From: Streptomyces microflavus
GTDB lineage: Bacteria > Actinomycetota > Actinomycetes > Streptomycetales > Streptomycetaceae
Assembly: GCF_014650075.1 (NCBI RefSeq)
Contig: NZ_BMUG01000007.1
Span: 124,001 to 188,000 of the forward strand
Length of the DNA stretch: 64,000 nucleotides
Direction: 5' to 3'
Shown here: positions 32,991 to 40,105 of the stretch, one piece after another
Position numbering within the stretch: position 1 is the stretch's first letter
Layout: every line of letters starts with the position of its first letter
Translations under genes and position numbers: made by a program
The notes under the pieces: model-generated
The model's input: the letters and a program-made list of their open reading frames with translations, nothing else
Database searches by the model: none
Told to the model about the DNA's origin: nothing

Positions 32991-34377
32991 CCGGCATCTC
33001 GGACGCCCTGATCACTGACGGCATGGCCCGTCCTGGTGGCAGCGCCGATGCCACCAGCTCGTACATGCGCACCCCCTCATCCCGCAGATTCCGCGCCGCG
33101 TTCACATCGCGGTCGTGCACCGCACCACACCCGCCGCACGACCAGCCGCGTACGGCCAGATCAAGCTTCGGGCCCGCCGCCCCGCACGCTGAACAACGCC
33201 GTGTCGAAGGAAAGAAGCGGTCCACTATGACCAGCGTCCGGCCGTACCACGCGCACTTGTACAGCAACTGCTTCAGCAACTCGCCCCACGAGGCATCCAG
33301 AATCGAGCGGTTCAGCCCCGCCTTTCGCCGACGGCCCTTCCCTTTCGGCGACCGTACGAGAGAGGCGATGGACAGGTCCTCCACCACGAGCACTTGGTTC
33401 TCGCGCACGAGGCGGGTGGTGAGCTGGTCCAACGCGTCCCTGCGGACATCACCGATCAGGGCGTACAGCCTGGCGATCTCCTGTCGTGCCTTCTCCCTGT
33501 TCCTCGATCCCCTCTCCTTGCGGTGCAGGTTTCGCTGAAGATCGGCGAGCCTCGCCCCGTACTTCTTCAGCAGCCGGGGATGGTCCACCTTCTCCCCGTC
33601 GTCCAGCGTGACCAGCGCCGCCAGCCCGAGATCCAGACCTACCGCCTTCGGCGTACCGCTGCCGAGCAGGAACACCGGTGGCAGCGGGTCGATCCGCTCC
33701 CCCACCAGCACCGAGACGAAGAAGCGCCCCGCCCTGTCACGGCTCACGGTCAGCTTCACGGGCCGCGTCCCCGCCGGGAGGGGTCGGGACCACCGGATCC
33801 GCAGCGGCCCGGACTGCTTGGCCAGGGCGATCAGTCCCGTCCCTGGCTGCTCCGGGTCCTCCACCCAGCGGAAGCCCGTGCGGACATAGGTCGCTGAGTC
33901 ATGGGAGCGGCTCTTCTTCTTGCGTCTGGGGTGCTTGGTCGTTCCGTTGAAGAACTGCCCAAAGGCCGCATCGAGATGCCGGAGGGCCTGCTGCAGAACG
34001 GTCGAGGACACCTCCTGCAGCCATCGCGTCCCTTCGGCGTTCCGCCAGCCCGTGAGAGCCCGGCAGGACTCGGCGAACCCGATTGACACCCGGTGCTCAC
34101 GCCACGCCTTGTCCCGTAGGGCAAGGCCCTCGTTGTAGGTCCAACGGCATGCGCCGAAGGTCTTGATCAGCTGCTCGGCCTGGGAAGGGGAGGGGTAGCA
34201 GCGGTATCGGTAGGCGCGCCGGCGATTGCCGGCTTCCGGTGCCCGCCGCTGCATGGGTACGGCCACCCGCCGCTGATGCTTGATGCGGTCGGGAACGCCC
34301 AGCACCTCGCGCTTGACGCGCCTGGCCTCCGCGCCGGTGACGCGGACCCGGTCGTCTTCCCCTGAGGCCTCGACCAC
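32971..34377 (-). CDS. tnpB: TnpB RNA-guided nuclease (IS605/IS1341 type)
   Basis: This 468-residue protein has an N-terminal OrfB helix-turn-helix part with RAYRYRCYPSPSQAEQL at residues 54-70, followed by a RuvC-like nuclease. The catalytic acids appear intact: Asp249 (GLDLGLAAL), Glu333 (VVEDLSIAS) and Asp424 (HDRDVNAARN). A zinc ribbon is formed by Cys395/398 and Cys414/417. The extra ~50 N-terminal residues come from a GTG start at 34377 that has a strong GGGGGAGGGG ribosome site; an internal Met42 is the alternative. TnpB uses an omega-RNA to cut DNA and helps the element persist. There is no TnpA partner, so mobility would depend on a transposase in trans. Confidence 0.92.
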   Translation of the reverse strand: MVEASGEDDRVRVTGAEARRVKREVLGVPDRIKHQRRVAVPMQRRAPEAGNRRRAYRYRCYPSPSQAEQLIKTFGACRWTYNEGLALRDKAWREHRVSIGFAESCRALTGWRNAEGTRWLQEVSSTVLQQALRHLDAAFGQFFNGTTKHPRRKKKSRSHDSATYVRTGFRWVEDPEQPGTGLIALAKQSGPLRIRWSRPLPAGTRPVKLTVSRDRAGRFFVSVLVGERIDPLPPVFLLGSGTPKAVGLDLGLAALVTLDDGEKVDHPRLLKKYGARLADLQRNLHRKERGSRNREKARQEIARLYALIGDVRRDALDQLTTRLVRENQVLVVEDLSIASLVRSPKGKGRRRKAGLNRSILDASWGELLKQLLYKCAWYGRTLVIVDRFFPSTRRCSACGAAGPKLDLAVRGWSCGGCGAVHDRDVNAARNLRDEGVRMYELVASALPPGRAMPSVIRASEMPGVALTA

Positions 34378-34486
34378 GACCCCTCCCCCATCTGATATTC
34401 GGATGGCACTCCAGTGCGTTCAACGAACAGGTGAGTGGGAGGTCACCGCCGTCCGATATGCCTGTCCGTGGAGGAGCGGGGCTGTG

Positions 34487-34492
34487 TAGAGT
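34487..34492 (+). promoter_or_regulatory. tRNA-Thr promoter -10 box
   Basis: TAGAGT lies 37 bp before the mature tRNA, with TGTCCG 18 bp upstream as a weak -35. Confidence 0.45.
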
Positions 34493-34529
34493 TGTGGCGT
34501 CTCGATGCGCTTCTTCAGCGTGCGTCGTT

Positions 34530-34605
34530 GCCTCCTTAGCTCAGTCCGGCCCAGAGCGGCTGTCTTGTAAACAGCAGGTCGTCGGTTCGAATCCGACAGG
34601 AGGCT
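34530..34605 (+). tRNA. tRNA-Thr (anticodon TGT)
   Basis: A 76-base cloverleaf is readable. The acceptor is GCCTCCT/AGGAGGC, the D arm GCTC...GAGC, the anticodon arm GCTGT-CTTGTAA-ACAGC giving anticodon TGT, and the T arm GTCGG-TTCGAAT-CCGAC. The discriminator is T and CCA is not encoded. It reads ACA codons. A perfect terminator hairpin follows. Confidence 0.95.
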
Positions 34606-34612
34606 CAGCGGG

Positions 34613-34645
34613 AAGCCCAGGTCAGAGCTCTTCTGACCTGGGCTT
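34613..34645 (+). terminator. tRNA-Thr terminator
   Basis: AAGCCCAGGTCAGA pairs perfectly with TCTGACCTGGGCTT (14 bp) around GCTCT and is followed by TCTTGTTGT. Confidence 0.9.
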
Positions 34646-34681
34646 TCTTGTTGTGTTCGGCCTGGGGGAGGGCGTGAGGGC

Positions 34682-35017
34682 TCAGGGCGTGCCGAGGGTG
34701 CCGAGCGTCAGCTCGACCTCTTCGTCTGTGGCGGTGCATGCGCGGACGGTCCAGGTGCGGGCGTCGATGGGTGTGCCCGCGCCGGTCGTGTGCGCCGGGA
34801 CTGTGAGTACGGAGCCCGTCGGGGCGGCCGTGTGGAGTTCGGCGTCTGTGGCTGCGCCGTCGGAGAAGCGCAGGTAGATGTCGATCGGCTGCGGGGCGGC
34901 TGCGAAGGCGGTGGGGTCGGGCAGGCCCTGGAGGCGGCAGCGGGCGCCGGGGAACAGGTGGGTGTGGCTGCAGAGCGCGACGTACGTGGGGGCGTTGTCC
35001 GGGTGGTGTTCAGTCAC
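34682..35017 (-). CDS. Hypothetical protein co-transcribed with a TetR regulator
   Basis: This 111-residue ORF starts at GTG 35017, overlapping the end of the tetR-like gene by 8 nt. It is soluble and beta-rich (APTYVALCSHTHLFPGARCR, IDIYLRFSDG, DARTWTVRACTATDEEVELT) with three Cys. I do not recognise the family. Translational coupling to the regulator suggests a linked role. Confidence 0.65.
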   Translation of the reverse strand: MTEHHPDNAPTYVALCSHTHLFPGARCRLQGLPDPTAFAAAPQPIDIYLRFSDGAATDAELHTAAPTGSVLTVPAHTTGAGTPIDARTWTVRACTATDEEVELTLGTLGTP

Positions 35018-35645
35018 CGCGCACCGCCGGGCCCAGTACGCGGGCTGTGAACTCCGCGAGTTGCGCACGTAGTTGCTCGCGGGGCACGCCTTCTGTGCCG
35101 GCCAGGTGTTCCACCAGGTCCGCGCGGGTCGCGGCCAGGAGGGCGTGGGCGGTGAAGTCGGGGGTGGGGAGGTCCGGGATCCGGGCCAGGGCGGTGCGCA
35201 GGGTGGTGTGCCAGTGCGCGTAGTGGTCCGCGGCGTACGGGCTGCCGTTGCCGGTGCCCTCCAGGGCCAGGGAGAGGTGGCGGTTGTCGAGCTTGAAGCG
35301 CAGGAGCGCGTCGAGGAGGGCGGGGACGCGTTCGTGCGGGGGTGTGGTGGGGCCCAGTGGGGGTGGGCCTTCCTCGGCTGCCTGGCGGATCGGGGCCAGC
35401 CGGGTCTCGTGCAGGGCGCGGATCAGGCCGGTGCGGTCGCCGAAGCCGCGGAAGAGGGTGGCCTTGCCGACGCCTGCGGCCGCCGCGATGTCCGCCATGG
35501 TGACCGTTCCCGGGCTCCCGTGCTCGGCGAAGAGCCGGTCGGCTGCCGCCAGTACCGCCTCCCGGTTGCGGGCCGCGTCCGCGCGAGCCTTCGGTGCGGA
35601 GGGAGTTGGGGGCGTGGAGGGGGTGGGAGGTGTGGGGTCGGGCAT
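35010..35645 (-). CDS. TetR-family transcriptional repressor
   Basis: This 211-residue protein has a Pro/Thr-rich N-terminal leader (MPDPTPPTPSTPPTP), then a TetR_N domain at about residues 20-70 (NREAVLAAADRLFAEHGSP, ADIAAAAGVGKATLFRGFGD). A helical ligand-binding domain follows. It is divergent from an NTF2-like and an NmrA-like gene, and two identical operator-like dyads lie between them at 35669-35717, so it most likely represses both directions. The start ATG 35645 is chosen because longer versions would read through the operators. Confidence 0.9.
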   Translation of the reverse strand: MPDPTPPTPSTPPTPSAPKARADAARNREAVLAAADRLFAEHGSPGTVTMADIAAAAGVGKATLFRGFGDRTGLIRALHETRLAPIRQAAEEGPPPLGPTTPPHERVPALLDALLRFKLDNRHLSLALEGTGNGSPYAADHYAHWHTTLRTALARIPDLPTPDFTAHALLAATRADLVEHLAGTEGVPREQLRAQLAEFTARVLGPAVRGD

Positions 35646-35668
35646 CGGCGGGGCCTCCGGTTGCAAAG

Positions 35669-35717
35669 CGGACCGCTGGTCCGTATCGTCGGTCGAGTTA
35701 AGCGGACCGCTGGTCCG
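35669..35717. promoter_or_regulatory. Duplicated TetR operator
   Basis: CGGACC-GCT-GGTCCG occurs at 35669-35683 and again at 35703-35717. The identical 20-plus-bp context begins AAGCGGACCGCTGGTCCGTA in both copies. The 34-bp spacing is a little over three helical turns. The second copy ends 24 bp before the start of the rightward gene. Confidence 0.85.
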
Positions 35718-35740
35718 TATCGTACGGGACGGAGCACCCC

Positions 35741-36166
35741 ATGACCGCACGCACCGCGCCGGAGGACCTGTACCGCCAGGGCCTGCGGCTGCTGCTGGAC
35801 AAGGACATCCCCGGTTGGGTCGACCTCTGGGACGAGAACGGGGTCTTCGAGTTCCCCTTCGCGCCGGAGGGCCGGCCGCGGCGGCTGGAGGGCAAGGACG
35901 CCGTGGCCGCGTACATGCGGGGCTACCCCGACCACATCGACCTGCACGACTTCCCCTACGTCGAGATCCACCGCACCGATGCGCCGGGGACGGTCGTCGT
36001 CGAGATGCGTGGCGTGGGACGGGTCGTGGAGACCGGTGCTCCTTTTGATATGTCCTACATCGCCGTCGTCACCTTTGAGCGCGGGCTCATCGTCCGGTAT
36101 CGCGACTACTGGAATCCCCTTGCCGTGGCGGGGTTCTCCGAGGGTTTTGCCGGGAGTGGGCGATGA
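35741..36166 (+). CDS. NTF2-like/SnoaL-type protein
   Basis: This 141-residue protein has a cone-shaped NTF2-like fold signature: LYRQGLRLLLDKDIPGWVDL, then WDENGVFEFPFAPEG, YMRGYPDHIDLHDF and the C-terminal strand YRDYWNPLAVAGF. Such proteins act as small isomerases, cyclases or ligand carriers, and no specific activity can be assigned. It overlaps the following NmrA-like gene by ATGA and is controlled by the divergent TetR. Confidence 0.85.
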   Translation: MTARTAPEDLYRQGLRLLLDKDIPGWVDLWDENGVFEFPFAPEGRPRRLEGKDAVAAYMRGYPDHIDLHDFPYVEIHRTDAPGTVVVEMRGVGRVVETGAPFDMSYIAVVTFERGLIVRYRDYWNPLAVAGFSEGFAGSGR

Positions 36167-37056
36167 GCCGGGAGCGGTCGATGAGTGCTGTGACCGGTGC
36201 CGCCCTTGTCGTCGGGGGCACCGGGACCACCGGCCGTCGTGTTGTCGCCGGGCTTCTCGGCGCCGGGGTGCGGGTTCGGGCCGCCAGTCGGCGGGCGACG
36301 GCTGTGGCAGGGGCGGAAGCGGTGCGGTTCGACTGGGACGACCCCACCTCGTACGACGGTGTCCTGGGGGGTGGGGTGGACCGGGTCTATCTCATTCCGC
36401 CGCCCGGCACCTCCGACCCGGCTGCCGTCATGCTGCCGTTCCTGCGGCGCGCCCGTGCCTCGGGGGTGCGGCGTGCGGTGTTGCTCAGCTCGTCCGCGAT
36501 TCCGGCCGGGGGGCCCGCCGTGGGGCAGGTGCATGCCGCGCTGCCGGGAATCTTCGACGAGTGGGCGGTCCTGCGGCCCTCCTGGTTCATGCAGAACTTC
36601 ACCGGTGACCACCTCCACGCCCGGACCGTCCGCGCCGACGGGGTCATCCGCACGGCCGCCGGTGAGGGGCGGGTCGGGTTCATCGACGCGGAGGACATCG
36701 CCGCCGTCGCCGTACGCGCCCTCCTCGACGGCCGCGCCCCGAACACCGATCTGGTCATCACCGGGCCGCAGGCGCTGAGTTACGGGGACATCGCCGCCGT
36801 ACTGACCGAGGTCACCGGGCGTACGGTCGTCCATCAGCGGCTCACCCGCGAGGAGATGGTCCAGCGGCTGGCCGCCGAGATGCCCGCCGCGTTCGCCTCG
36901 ATGCTGGCCGACATGGACCTTGCCATCGCGGGGGGTGTGGAGGACCGGACCACCGGCACCGTCGAGCGGATCACCGGCCGCCCGCCTCGCGACTTCCGCG
37001 CGGTGGCGGTGCGTGAGGCGGGCGGCGGGGGTGGGGGTGTGTGGGTACGCGGGTGA
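36163..37056 (+). CDS. NmrA-like NAD(P)-binding oxidoreductase
   Basis: This 297-residue atypical short-chain dehydrogenase has the nucleotide-binding motif VVGGTGTTGRRVVAGL near residue 16 and NmrA-type features (RAASRRAT, VYLIPPPGTSDP, VLRPSWFMQNFTGDH). It lacks an evident YxxxK catalytic pair, as is usual for NmrA-type proteins that act as redox sensors or reductases. ATG 36163 overlaps the upstream stop; ATG 36181 with its own GGGAGCGG site is a good alternative. It is second in a TetR-controlled operon. Confidence 0.88.
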   Translation: MSRERSMSAVTGAALVVGGTGTTGRRVVAGLLGAGVRVRAASRRATAVAGAEAVRFDWDDPTSYDGVLGGGVDRVYLIPPPGTSDPAAVMLPFLRRARASGVRRAVLLSSSAIPAGGPAVGQVHAALPGIFDEWAVLRPSWFMQNFTGDHLHARTVRADGVIRTAAGEGRVGFIDAEDIAAVAVRALLDGRAPNTDLVITGPQALSYGDIAAVLTEVTGRTVVHQRLTREEMVQRLAAEMPAAFASMLADMDLAIAGGVEDRTTGTVERITGRPPRDFRAVAVREAGGGGGGVWVRG

Positions 37057-37059
37057 GGG

Positions 37060-38538
37060 TCAGGCCTTGGCCGCCGGTGCCGCCTCCGGTGCTGCTTCCG
37101 GTGCCGGTGAGGAAGCCGCGGGCGGCTGAAGCGGCGCCTTCGTCGTCCGTACGGGGATGAGCGCGGCGACCACCGCCGCTGCCAGGCCCACCCCGCAGCC
37201 GATCAGCATCGCGACGCGGAAGCCGTTCTCGGAGGCCAGGGGGAAGCCGCCGAAGTCGGTCGTCATCCGGGCCAGGACCACGCCGATCACGGCCGCCGCG
37301 AACGACGTGCCGATCGAGCGCATCAGGGCGTTGAAGCTGTTCGCCGAGGCGGTCTCCGACTGGGGCACCGCGCTCATGATGAGGGCGGGCATGGCGCCGT
37401 AGGCGAAGCCGACGCCCGAGTTGCAGACGAGGGTGACGATCAGCAGGCTCCACGGGGAGCCGGAGCCGATCAGGGGGACGGAGAGGCCGTAGCCGGCGGC
37501 GATGAGGAGGCTGCCGACGGCCAGCGTGACCTTGGGGCCCTTGGCGGCGGAGAGCTTGGCGCCGACCGGGGACATCACCATCATCATCAGCCCGGCCGGG
37601 GCCATCCACAGGCCCATCGCGAGCATCGACTGGCCGAGGCCGTAGCCGGTGGCCTCGGGGATCTGGAGCAGCTGGGGGACGACGAGGGACTGGGCGTACA
37701 TCGCGAAGCCGACCAGGACCGAGGCCGTGTTCGTCATCAGGACCTGCGGGCGGGCCGTCACCCGCAGGTCGACCAGGGGGTCGCGCAGGCGCAGTTCCCA
37801 CCAGCCCCAGGCGGGCAGGAGGACGAGCGCGGCGGCGAACAGGGCGAGCGTCGTGGGGCTGCCCCAGCCCCAGTCGGCGCCCTTGGAGACGGCGAGCAGC
37901 AGGGCGATCAGGGCGCTGCCGAGGCCGATGGCGCCGGGCAGGTCGAAGCGACCGCTCTCCCCGGCGGGGCGGTCGGCCGGGACCAGGGTGCGGATCAGCG
38001 CGCCGACCGCGAGGGCCAGTGCGGCGACGACCCAGAACAGCACCCGCCAGCTGGTGTTCTCCGCGATCGCGGCCGCGAAGGGCAGGCCCAGGGCGCCGCC
38101 CACGCCCATCGACGCGCTCATGATCGCGATGGACGGGCCCAGCTTCTCGGCCGGGACGACATCGCGCAGCAGGCTGATGCCGAGCGGCACCACGCCCATG
38201 CCCAGGCCCTGGAGGCCGCGTCCGGCGATCATCGGGACCACCGAGGACGACAGGGCGCAGACCACCGAGCCGAGGACCAGCGGGACGAGCGAGACGAGCA
38301 GCATGCGCCGCTTGCCGTACATGTCGCCGAGCCGTCCGGCCACGGGCGTGGACACCGCGGCGGCCAGCAGGGTGGCCGTGATGACCCATGAGGCGTTGGA
38401 GGCGGAGGTGTCGAACAGCGTCGGCAGCTGGGCGATCAGCGGCACCACCAGCGTCTGCGTGAGTGCCGCCACGATGCCGGCGAAGGCGAGGATGCCGACC
38501 ACGCCTCCCGGGCGGGCTGCGGGTGGTGAACTCTCCAC
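37060..38538 (-). CDS. MFS drug-efflux transporter (DHA2-like)
   Basis: This is a 492-residue membrane protein with about 14 hydrophobic spans. Motif A is GRLGDMYGKRRMLLVSL, and motif C-like ASMGVGGALGLPFAAAI marks antiporters. The tail is Ala/Pro rich. The start GTG 38538 has GAGGGAG upstream; the longer frame enters the AT-rich operator region. It is divergent from a MarR-type regulator, a classic inducible-efflux arrangement, and would export a toxic or aromatic compound by proton antiport. Confidence 0.9.
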   Translation of the reverse strand: MESSPPAARPGGVVGILAFAGIVAALTQTLVVPLIAQLPTLFDTSASNASWVITATLLAAAVSTPVAGRLGDMYGKRRMLLVSLVPLVLGSVVCALSSSVVPMIAGRGLQGLGMGVVPLGISLLRDVVPAEKLGPSIAIMSASMGVGGALGLPFAAAIAENTSWRVLFWVVAALALAVGALIRTLVPADRPAGESGRFDLPGAIGLGSALIALLLAVSKGADWGWGSPTTLALFAAALVLLPAWGWWELRLRDPLVDLRVTARPQVLMTNTASVLVGFAMYAQSLVVPQLLQIPEATGYGLGQSMLAMGLWMAPAGLMMMVMSPVGAKLSAAKGPKVTLAVGSLLIAAGYGLSVPLIGSGSPWSLLIVTLVCNSGVGFAYGAMPALIMSAVPQSETASANSFNALMRSIGTSFAAAVIGVVLARMTTDFGGFPLASENGFRVAMLIGCGVGLAAAVVAALIPVRTTKAPLQPPAASSPAPEAAPEAAPAAKA

Positions 38539-38592
38539 GGGGGTACTCCCTCTCGCCCTTCCGGGCCTGTTGGTGCGTTCGTCTTCAGGTAT

Positions 38593-38621
38593 GCAAGATA
38601 CATGGGATATGTACGATGCAC
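38593..38621. promoter_or_regulatory. MarR-type operator in an AT-rich divergent promoter
   Basis: TGCAAGATACAT-GGGAT-ATGTACGATGCA is an imperfect 29-bp dyad (9 of 12 arm positions match). A second dyad-like block, ATGTAGCATGCATAT, follows at about 38628-38642. The stretch 38585-38665 is strikingly AT rich for this genome. Confidence 0.6.
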
Positions 38622-38714
38622 AGCTTATGTAGCATGCATATCTATCGTGATATACCTGGTCATGAGCTCGCACTCCCCGTGGCGGTGCGAGCCGGAGCCG
38701 AAGGAAGCGGACGC

Positions 38715-39161
38715 GTGGACATGCCCCTCGACCGGATCGAACGCGAGACCATGCTGCTCGGCCGGTACATGCACCTGCTCACCCCGCGCGTGGAGTGGCG
38801 GCTCGACCGCAGCGCCTACATCCTCCTCAGCCGGATCGAGGTCGAGGGCCCCATGTCCATCGGCCAGCTCGGCGAGGCCTTCGGGCTGGACGCCTCCACC
38901 CTCAACCGGCAGACCGCCGCGATGCTCCGCGCCGGGGTCGTCGAGCGCATCCCGGACCCCGACGGGGGCATCGCCCGCAAGTTCGCCATCACCGACGAGG
39001 GCGCGCGGCGGCTCGACAGCGACCGGACCCGGAACCTGGCGGGCCTGGCGAAGGTCATGGCCGACTGGACGCCCGAGGAGGCGGAGCAGCTCGCGACCTC
39101 GCTCAGCCGTCTCAACCTCTCCATCGAGCGTCTCGACGGGCGGCCCTGGCCCCGCGACTGA
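38715..39161 (+). CDS. MarR-family transcriptional regulator
   Basis: This 148-residue regulator has a winged helix at about residues 40-100 (SAYILLSRIEVEGPMSIGQL, FGLDASTLNRQTAAMLRAGV, wing IARKFAITDEG) and terminal dimerisation helices. GTG 38715 has AAGGAAG 8 nt upstream. It faces an MFS exporter and should repress it via the AT-rich dyads until a ligand binds. It ends 124 bp before the sortase gene. Confidence 0.9.
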   Translation: MDMPLDRIERETMLLGRYMHLLTPRVEWRLDRSAYILLSRIEVEGPMSIGQLGEAFGLDASTLNRQTAAMLRAGVVERIPDPDGGIARKFAITDEGARRLDSDRTRNLAGLAKVMADWTPEEAEQLATSLSRLNLSIERLDGRPWPRD

Positions 39162-39285
39162 GGCCCCCTCCGCGTTCCCCGGAGATCCGCGCCCGCCCGC
39201 ATGCGGATCGCCAGGGCGGTGGTGTACTGGGAGGGATGGCCGATCGAACGTGCGGCCCGTCCCCTTCCGGCCGGGCCGGTTACCG

Positions 39286-40098
39286 ATGGGGATGCCCATG
39301 CGCCTCCGCCGCCTCCGCCTTCGTACCGCTCCGAAGGCTCTGGCCTGCGCCGGTGCCGTCGTTCTGATGGCGGCCGTCGGGTGCGCCTCCCCAGGGGTGG
39401 CCGAGGACCGGGAGGCGGGCGCGGAGACCGGTGTGGTCGCCGACGACAAGGCCCCGGCCCCTTCCCTGCCGCGTACGACCCCGGCCCCTCCCCTCCCGGG
39501 TACGGCCCCGGCTACGGCCACCGCCACTGCTCCCGGCGCCGACACCGCCGCGGCCCTCGTCCCCGCCGACCGCACCGATCCCCGGACCGAGACCGCCGTC
39601 CTGGCCATCCCCGCCATCGGGGTCGCGGACCTGGACGTCGTGCCGTACGAGGGGACGACGGATGACCCGCCCGGCAGCCGGATCCAGGACCGGGGCGTCG
39701 CTTCCAGTCCGTACGGTGAGGAGGGCGGGGTCGGGCCGGGAGAAGTCGGCAACTACCTCGTCACCGCACACCGGTTGAGCGCCGGAGGCGTGCTGCGTGA
39801 GCTGCCGGATCTCGGCAAGGGCGATTCCGTCTACGTGACGGAGGGCGGCACCCGCTACACGTACGAGATCACCGGGACCCGGCAGACCTCCTTCCGCAGC
39901 GAGCGCTCCCTCGCCGAGCAGCGGGCCGAGGTGCCGGGCCGGCCCGGGGCGGAGCCGACCCGGGCGATGATCACGATCTCCACCTGCGCGACCCCCGAGG
40001 ACGACGCGGCCGGGAACTTCTGGCGGGACTCCCTCGGCAATCCCGAGCACCGGATCGACAAGGTGGGTGTGCTGGTGTCGGAGCGCCCCGCGCCGTAG
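39286..40098 (+). CDS. Class E sortase
   Basis: This is a 270-residue protein. An N-terminal membrane/lipobox-like segment (LACAGAVVLMAAVGCASPG) is followed by a Pro/Thr/Ala-rich linker. The sortase beta-barrel runs from about residue 105 (TAVLAIPAIGVADLDVVPYE). The catalytic Cys lies near residue 232 in MITISTCATP, matching the TLxTC-type signature, and the catalytic His near residue 161 is in YLVTAHRLS. Class E enzymes of actinomycetes recognise LAxTG-type signals and anchor proteins such as chaplins. No LAxTG substrate gene is adjacent. ATG 39286, 39292 or 39298 are possible starts. Confidence 0.88.
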   Translation: MGMPMRLRRLRLRTAPKALACAGAVVLMAAVGCASPGVAEDREAGAETGVVADDKAPAPSLPRTTPAPPLPGTAPATATATAPGADTAAALVPADRTDPRTETAVLAIPAIGVADLDVVPYEGTTDDPPGSRIQDRGVASSPYGEEGGVGPGEVGNYLVTAHRLSAGGVLRELPDLGKGDSVYVTEGGTRYTYEITGTRQTSFRSERSLAEQRAEVPGRPGAEPTRAMITISTCATPEDDAAGNFWRDSLGNPEHRIDKVGVLVSERPAP

Positions 40099-40105
40099 TC
40101 CGGCC

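Larger units (their letters stand above)
32820..34440 (-). mobile_element. IS200/IS605-superfamily element with tnpB only (approximate ends)
   Basis: A solo tnpB, with no tnpA on either strand nearby, lies between msiK and a tRNA-Thr gene. Possible left end: a small dyad GCACT-GG-AGTGC at 34407-34418 next to TTGAAC (minus strand). Possible right end: the hairpin at 32822-32832. No terminal inverted repeats or target duplication are expected for this family, so the limits are estimates. Confidence 0.5.

Noticed and set aside
32971..34605. A tRNA-integrated genomic island at tRNA-Thr
   Set aside because: No integrase gene and no duplicated tRNA 3' end were found; the only mobile gene is a solo tnpB.
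39286..40098. A sortase-substrate cluster
   Set aside because: The sortase is clear, but no neighbouring protein ends in an LAxTG/LPxTG motif with a membrane helix and basic tail.
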